DNA of 64,000 bases from Pseudoips prasinana (taxonomy: Eukaryota > Arthropoda > Insecta > Lepidoptera > Nolidae), in the NCBI GenBank assembly GCA_951640165.1, contig OX621266.1, positions 6,758,001 through 6,822,000 on the forward strand, given 5' to 3'. Shown here piece after piece: positions 59,461 through 64,000 of this stretch. Each line of letters begins with the position of its first letter. Position 1 is the first letter of the stretch. Both the position numbers and the translations under genes were made by a program. The notes beneath the pieces are model-generated. The model saw only the letters and a list, made by a program, of their open reading frames with translations, did no database searches and was not told where the DNA came from.

Positions 59461-60546
59461 TCACATGCCAAAACAATTATGCAATTCTTTTTCGCTTCGT
59501 ATCCACTGCGCCGCTGCGCCTTCCTCCTTTTTGACTAAGATCTTGCCATTCTTAGTCCAAACAAACCGCCATTTATTTATCCGGGCGGCTTCGCGAGCTC
59601 CATTGAATAAGTGTTGATTTGTACGCGTCAACCTTTCATTTAGGTAAATGCGCTGTGTTCCCGGCAACTCGAGGTCCGCAGAATTCAAGTGACGACGAGT
59701 GCGAGCGGCGCCTAGCAGGCAGTCACGCGTCGCGCGTCTCGCTAAACGGACTGCGACAGGCCGAGGGCGATGCGCAGGAGTATTGACAGACGAACTGCCG
59801 CCGATTGCCAAATTGGGTTCGGTTAAGTTTCGGCGCACAGGGCCAATCCGTTCCACACTAACTATATCCCTGTCATCCAAGACCACCCCGATTGTTGTGC
59901 CAAGTACCTTAAGTACATGTGTGATACTCTCTTCCTTCTGTTCTGGAATCCCGGATATGATAATGTCGTTGAGCAGGAGTTGCTGATCCCGCTCATTCAA
60001 CTCTTGGCGCAACGATGTAATGACGTCATCAAATGTGTTGTCACAAATGGATTTTTTATTTACCAAATTGTTCTCCAATTGGGTGACTCGATTGGTCAGC
60101 GTGGCAATTTCGGTCCGACATATATTCTGCGACTCTTCATATTTCACTACTTCCGACCTGTATTTCCGAACTTCGGCTCTCATGGATTTTAGTTCCTTTC
60201 GGAAGGCCCGTATTTCTTTGGCCAAGTCGAGATTGCAGTTGTCCTCACTGTCGAGTTCGAAATCTGAGTTCTCGACCAAGTCCACGTCCTCCCGAATTAT
60301 TGTGACGCTGGGAGTAGGCATAGTTTCAGTGGATGCTGTAATTAGGTCCTTTACGGGGGTCGCTGAATTATCTAAACGGGGTAAAGCCGCTTTACATGTA
60401 GGACACAGCCAGTCCCCTTTTATAACGGTTTTATCAGGGATTAAAACACAACCACGATGATAAGTAGTTGAACATTTGCAGCAACGAGGCTCCATTTTAA
60501 TCAGCTTAGCAGTCATAAACTTACCGCAAGCTCCGCACTTATTCAT
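59461..60546 (-). CDS. LINE B ORF1: PHD-finger, coiled-coil protein
   Basis: 361 aa from the ATG at 60546 (MNKCGACGKF). PHD finger CGACGKF...RCCKCSTTYHRGC...WLCPTC, acidic linker, coiled coil (EIRAFRKELKSMRAEVRKYRSE), RRM-like region (LLNDIIISGIPEQKEE, DRDIVSVERIG) and C-terminal IYLNERLTRTNQHLF. It is intact and colinear with LINE A ORF1, including the NERLTR motif. Confidence 0.88.
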   Translation of the reverse strand: MNKCGACGKFMTAKLIKMEPRCCKCSTTYHRGCVLIPDKTVIKGDWLCPTCKAALPRLDNSATPVKDLITASTETMPTPSVTIIREDVDLVENSDFELDSEDNCNLDLAKEIRAFRKELKSMRAEVRKYRSEVVKYEESQNICRTEIATLTNRVTQLENNLVNKKSICDNTFDDVITSLRQELNERDQQLLLNDIIISGIPEQKEESITHVLKVLGTTIGVVLDDRDIVSVERIGPVRRNLTEPNLAIGGSSSVNTPAHRPRPVAVRLARRATRDCLLGAARTRRHLNSADLELPGTQRIYLNERLTRTNQHLFNGAREAARINKWRFVWTKNGKILVKKEEGAAAQWIRSEKELHNCFGM

Positions 60547-61069
60547 TCTTGCTAATTGCAAATACGTCTGGTACGTATGTTTTACGGTAGATGTCGCGGC
60601 GGCGCCCAATTCAAGTCAGCTACAACGGATCGATAGAACTCGTACTTATCGGCTGGCAAGTTCATGCAACTATAGATAGATGTCACCACTGCTGATAATA
60701 ATATTATCGTGTATTTATTCTTATTGAATGTTAAACTTTCACGCACATACACATTTCCGTAGCGCAACAGGATTTTGTTCACTTTTAAATTTACAATAAC
60801 ACAATTATAAATCAGTTTTATAAGTTTAAGATTAATTTATGTAGTTACAGGGTAGTTTTAGGTGTGTTAGTGTCCGGAGTTTAGTAATTTATAGTTTTAA
60901 CGTTTTTATGATTATTACACTGTACTAAAACTTTCGAAAATTAAGTATTGCTTATGGTAACAATAAGCACCACTTTCACAGTATGTTTGGTTTCTGTAGG
61001 CGTTTAAAACTATTAAAAACAACAAGAAATAGGAACTGAGCTCAGACTAGTTTGACATCTATGACGTCG
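60547..61069 (-). other. LINE B 5' UTR
   Basis: AT-rich, non-coding. Internal promoter elements are expected for a LINE, but none can be pinned down. Confidence 0.5.
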
Positions 61070-61225
61070 TATATATTTTGACATTCCAACCCAAACTCTC
61101 TTTCCCCTCTAAACATCCATTCAATTCTACCTAATCTAAGTTTTTTCTACAAACACAAAAGGGTGCAGACGTATTCCTAGCGTTACCCCTCTTTGTTCCA
61201 TATTATATTCGAAAAAAAAAAAAAC
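61070..61225 (+). repeat. Second half of the split LINE 3'-end duplicate, with CCTAACCTAACC
   Basis: Equals 37440-37603, including the A-rich tail and CCTAACCTAACC. Here AGTCGCG follows instead of a SART-like poly(T), so it represents the unfilled form of the junction. Confidence 0.9.
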
Positions 61226-63380
61226 CTAACCTAACCAGTCGCGTTTCCAACGCTATCGGAAACAGTTGCTTAATTACTCCACGCTTTCTTTCAAAAATCC
61301 TAACTTTGGCCCCAGGGCACTTAGAATAACGGTTGTAGTGTTAAAAATTGCGCATTCGAGAGGCGCTTCTTTTGATCCGTCAACGGTGTTTGTAGGTGTT
61401 CCCCCTGATTTAGGATTGCCCCAAAACCAAATCTGGTAAGTTGAAAATAACACGTTTTTAAATTATTTCTCGAAAAGTAGATCGAAAACATATAATTTTT
61501 TGAATACAGTTTTAAGTGCCTTGGGGGTCCCCACCTCACCCCCGAGTTTGCCTTCCAGCACACCATCCCTGAATTTTTTATCGATTTTTAAAAAATATAT
61601 AACTTTTTAGTATCTCAGCACCCAGAAGTCCCACTAAAATTCTAAAAATAGTTTGCCGTAGCTTTTTTGCCTATCTTAACTAATCCTTACTCAAAAACAC
61701 TAATTTCACTTATTTTTAGAGAAACCACAGCCATTTGCGGTTTTTCAAAATAAACTTAATACTTCAAAAAAATATTTGACCCACTTCCTATCGTGGAAGG
61801 TATATGTTTAAGCTGCTTATATAACGCAGTAAGTCTCTACCTTTTGAGAAATATTTAGTTCAGATTTTTGTACCGAGAACTTCCAGAAATATCTGAGATT
61901 TTCATCACAGTGGGAACTCTCGACGGCTCTTATTTAAACTTGTCATTCGATTTCCGCCTTAATTAGTACTCTAAATTCCTTCCAAAAATTTCTTAACATT
62001 CCCCAAGCTAAAACAATCACTTTCTCTTTAAGTTAGCTATTCAAAACCCCACGGTTCAATCACAGAAATATCTTAAACTACCAAAATATATGGGGTTTTC
62101 CCACTTCATCTCACATATCTCACCAGCTATACATAATATTAAAATTCTAAAAATCAGGTTCGCTAGCTTTCAACTAGGGGTACAACCCATAAAACATACC
62201 AACCCCACATTAGCTTGATTGCACACATACCACCCCACTTTTGTAGTCAGGAAAATAAAACCCATACCGTCGGCACCTGATTCCAGGGGTTTTTATTAGA
62301 CATATTGATAGTTTCTTATAGTATCGTAACCAGATAGCTTATACACTTACGAACCCAAAACCGTTTAATCTATATTTTTATCTTGTCTAGTTTCCGAGTA
62401 AAGTAATTTTAACCAGGATCCCATAATTTAACCCAACTAGCCATTTTTCAGTTAAAACAGCTATATCTCCGAAACGGCTCATCCTAGCCCAAAAATAACA
62501 TCAAATCTGGTTCTCTAAAGAGAACCTAATAGCAAGGTAGAGCTAATTTACACACGCGGTCTGGTCTCCAAATTCCCAAGTTTTCACACTCTCGGGGGCC
62601 TACCTCAGCGCGCAGACCAGTATCTGTATAATCTGTCATCTCCTTACTTAGCAGAACATAACATACAACGGACAGAACTATTTCCACCCCTGAACTCCTC
62701 AAACTGAGGGAACTCAGCAGGGGTTCTAGGGTTCAGATACCTAATTTGTACCGTTTCTTCTTTAAACCTGTTAGCTACCCTCCCACCATTACTAAAAGTG
62801 TTTTTATATCCGTCGTAGGACTTGCAGACCCGGAGATATTACCGTTTTAATATCCCCCCTATATATACATACATTTAAATAAACTATATATACATACTTT
62901 TAAATAAATATATATTTTCGTTCCCACTTCTTAACTCTTTACTCCCGTGATTTCAGCCGTAGAGCGTCGGGGTCCCCACTGTTGTTAAAGGGGGGGACAT
63001 CTACTTCACATTCCCTCATTAGCCAACCGATAAGTACATAAAGGCTATTAACTTCTTAACGTTAATCTCGGCACTCGTACATAATAGGGAAATCCCAAAA
63101 CTAGGTCCGACATATATATATATATATAACTTATATATATATATATAACTCAGGCACGTAACGCACGTTATACCTAGATCCGTTATCTGCTCGGTTTAAT
63201 ACTAACCATCCACGTATTGCAGCCGGGAAAATATATCAGTAATATACGGGGACATATATCAGGAATACCACAGTACATACTGACAATATAACCACGGACT
63301 TACATAGCCCATATATTCCCCAACTTAATACGGTTTGATTAATATTTTTATCTTGTATAGTTTCCGAGAACAGTAATTTT
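61226..63380. other. AT-rich region, no gene recognised
   Basis: Long non-coding stretch. A block TTTTTATCTTGT(C/A)TAGTTTCCGAG occurs at about 62380-62400 and 63345-63366, a hint of an old duplicated repeat. Short TA microsatellites lie at 63112-63147. Confidence 0.35.
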
Positions 63381-63698
63381 CGGCATCGAAGAAAGCTAAG
63401 GGCTCTCACTACTCTATTTTCATTTCTTAACTCTCCTACTTCTCCTGCTTACTTAGCTTCCCATTTTCAATACCTTTCTTCTAACCATAATAAAAATCTT
63501 CGTTCTTCCTATAACCGCCTTTTACAATGCCCTTCTCACCGGACTAACTTTCTCCATTCTTCGTTTTTCGTACAATCTGTACTTCTTTGGAATGCGCTAC
63601 CCCTCGAAATCAGAATGGCTAAGACTCGATACACGTTTAAAAATAAAATCCGTAAGTACTTTCTTAGTACTATTAAGGCAGAATCATCTCCACAATAA
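63381..63698 (+). pseudogene. LINE reverse-transcriptase C-terminal fragment
   Basis: An open frame of 106 codons ending in TAA at 63696-63698, without a start. It reads RRKLRALTTLFSFLNSPTSP...NLRSSYNRLLQC, then SVLLWNALPLEIR, then TRYTFKNKIRKYFLSTIKAESS. RxL..L..LF, LWNxLPxxIR and a final FK..(L/I)..(Y/F) helix are the usual tail of CR1/Jockey-type ORF2s. The 5' part is missing, consistent with 5' truncation. Confidence 0.7.
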
Positions 63699-63888
63699 TA
63701 TTTGTATGTATATGTTATTATATATATATATATTATTTATTTATTTATACTGCTGTATATATTTATTTTATATATTCATATATAATATTTATATGGATGT
63801 ACTCTCCGTTATGTGAAGTTTCCTCTTATTCTTTCTTTTTTATTAAGTAATATGTTTTGTATGTCTTCTTAACTTGCTTTGTCCTTTA
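63699..63888. other. AT-rich 3' tail region
   Basis: TA-rich sequence after the LINE fragment, probably its 3' UTR. No other feature. Confidence 0.35.
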
Positions 63889-64000
63889 TCGACACCGCAT
63901 ACACGGTGATAGCACCTGTATTTCAAAAGATATTTGCAATTTTAGATTTTTCAACACCCAAACCGAGGTGTAGTGGCGGGTAGTTTCTGCCCATACATTA
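63889..64000. mobile_element. Third fragment of the 1.2-kb-region DNA-element family
   Basis: From CGACACCGCATACACGG to the window end it is nearly identical to 26399-26490 and also matches about 1533-1650, including CGGGTAGTTT(C/T)TGCCCATACATTA. It continues beyond the window. Confidence 0.8.

Larger units (their letters stand above)
55534..61069 (-). mobile_element. CR1-like LINE B, full length but ORF2 frameshifted
   Basis: Same architecture as LINE A with clear divergence: PHD-finger ORF1, ~460-base spacer, EN-RT ORF2, 3' UTR with an (AC)n tract (about 56037-56072) and a GAA-rich tail. It splits a copy of the R1/I-LINE 3' end. The overlap TATATA on both sides is its target-site duplication. 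Confidence 0.88.

Noticed and set aside
59000..59476. 162-codon ORF between LINE B ORFs
   Set aside because: AT-rich spacer with no similarity to LINE A at the same place.

Overview
This is a eukaryotic, AT-rich chromosomal window made almost entirely of mobile DNA. A lepidopteran (moth or butterfly) host is the best guess. The R1-clade elements sit at CCTAA/TTAGG repeat units (the insect telomere motif) and have a UAAUG ORF1/ORF2 junction like Bombyx SART1. There are also RTE-type tails with GATGATGAT ends, tRNA-like SINE sequence and short palindromic MITEs. No ordinary host gene was found.

1-9387: AT-rich DNA with a long-TIR element (1193-1865), a CXC-domain fragment, a near-perfect 76-bp palindrome, a 5'-truncated R1-clade LINE (3925-4905), a LINE tail, a SINE fragment, two copies of a 140-bp MITE, a large inverted repeat (8398-9165) and a TA-rich microsatellite.

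9388-24463: the main find, a complete ~15.1-kb Polinton/Maverick (adintovirus-like) endogenous DNA-virus element. Its terminal inverted repeats each carry a 30-bp-stem palindrome that can fold into a T shape. Rightward genes: packaging ATPase, a conserved unknown protein, a fibre-like protein, integrase with chromodomain, a phospholipase A2/membrane-active protein, adenain-like protease, penton-like minor capsid protein, a 49-codon ORF, major capsid protein and a 158-aa protein. Leftward genes: a small spliced gene and protein-primed DNA polymerase B. A spliced gene with a start codon split by an intron lies at the right end. Every large ORF is open. The only break is between the PLA2 ORF and the protease, exactly at an A AAA AAC heptamer before the stop, which suggests programmed -1 frameshifting. 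ATPase, polymerase, integrase, protease and two jelly-roll capsid proteins together form a replication-plus-virion set.

24464-26515: satellite-like repeats, including 3.75 near-identical 243-bp units, then a fragment of the repeat family seen at 1.3 kb.

26516-37603: a full-length CR1-like LINE with two open ORFs (PHD-finger ORF1, EN-RT ORF2), abutted by a 5'-truncated R1/I-group LINE with RNase H whose poly(A) is followed by CCTAACCTAACC.

37604-55489: a head-to-tail array of SART-like R1-clade LINEs on the minus strand. One copy is complete (47373-53134), two are fused by an internal deletion (junction near 42921), and one is 5'-truncated. Consecutive copies are joined by a single AACCTAACC unit.

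55490-61225: a second copy of the R1/I-LINE 3' end, split by a CR1-like LINE (minus strand, ORF2 frameshifted) with a TATATA target-site duplication.

61226-64000: AT-rich DNA, a LINE 3'-end coding fragment and another fragment of the 1.3-kb repeat family.
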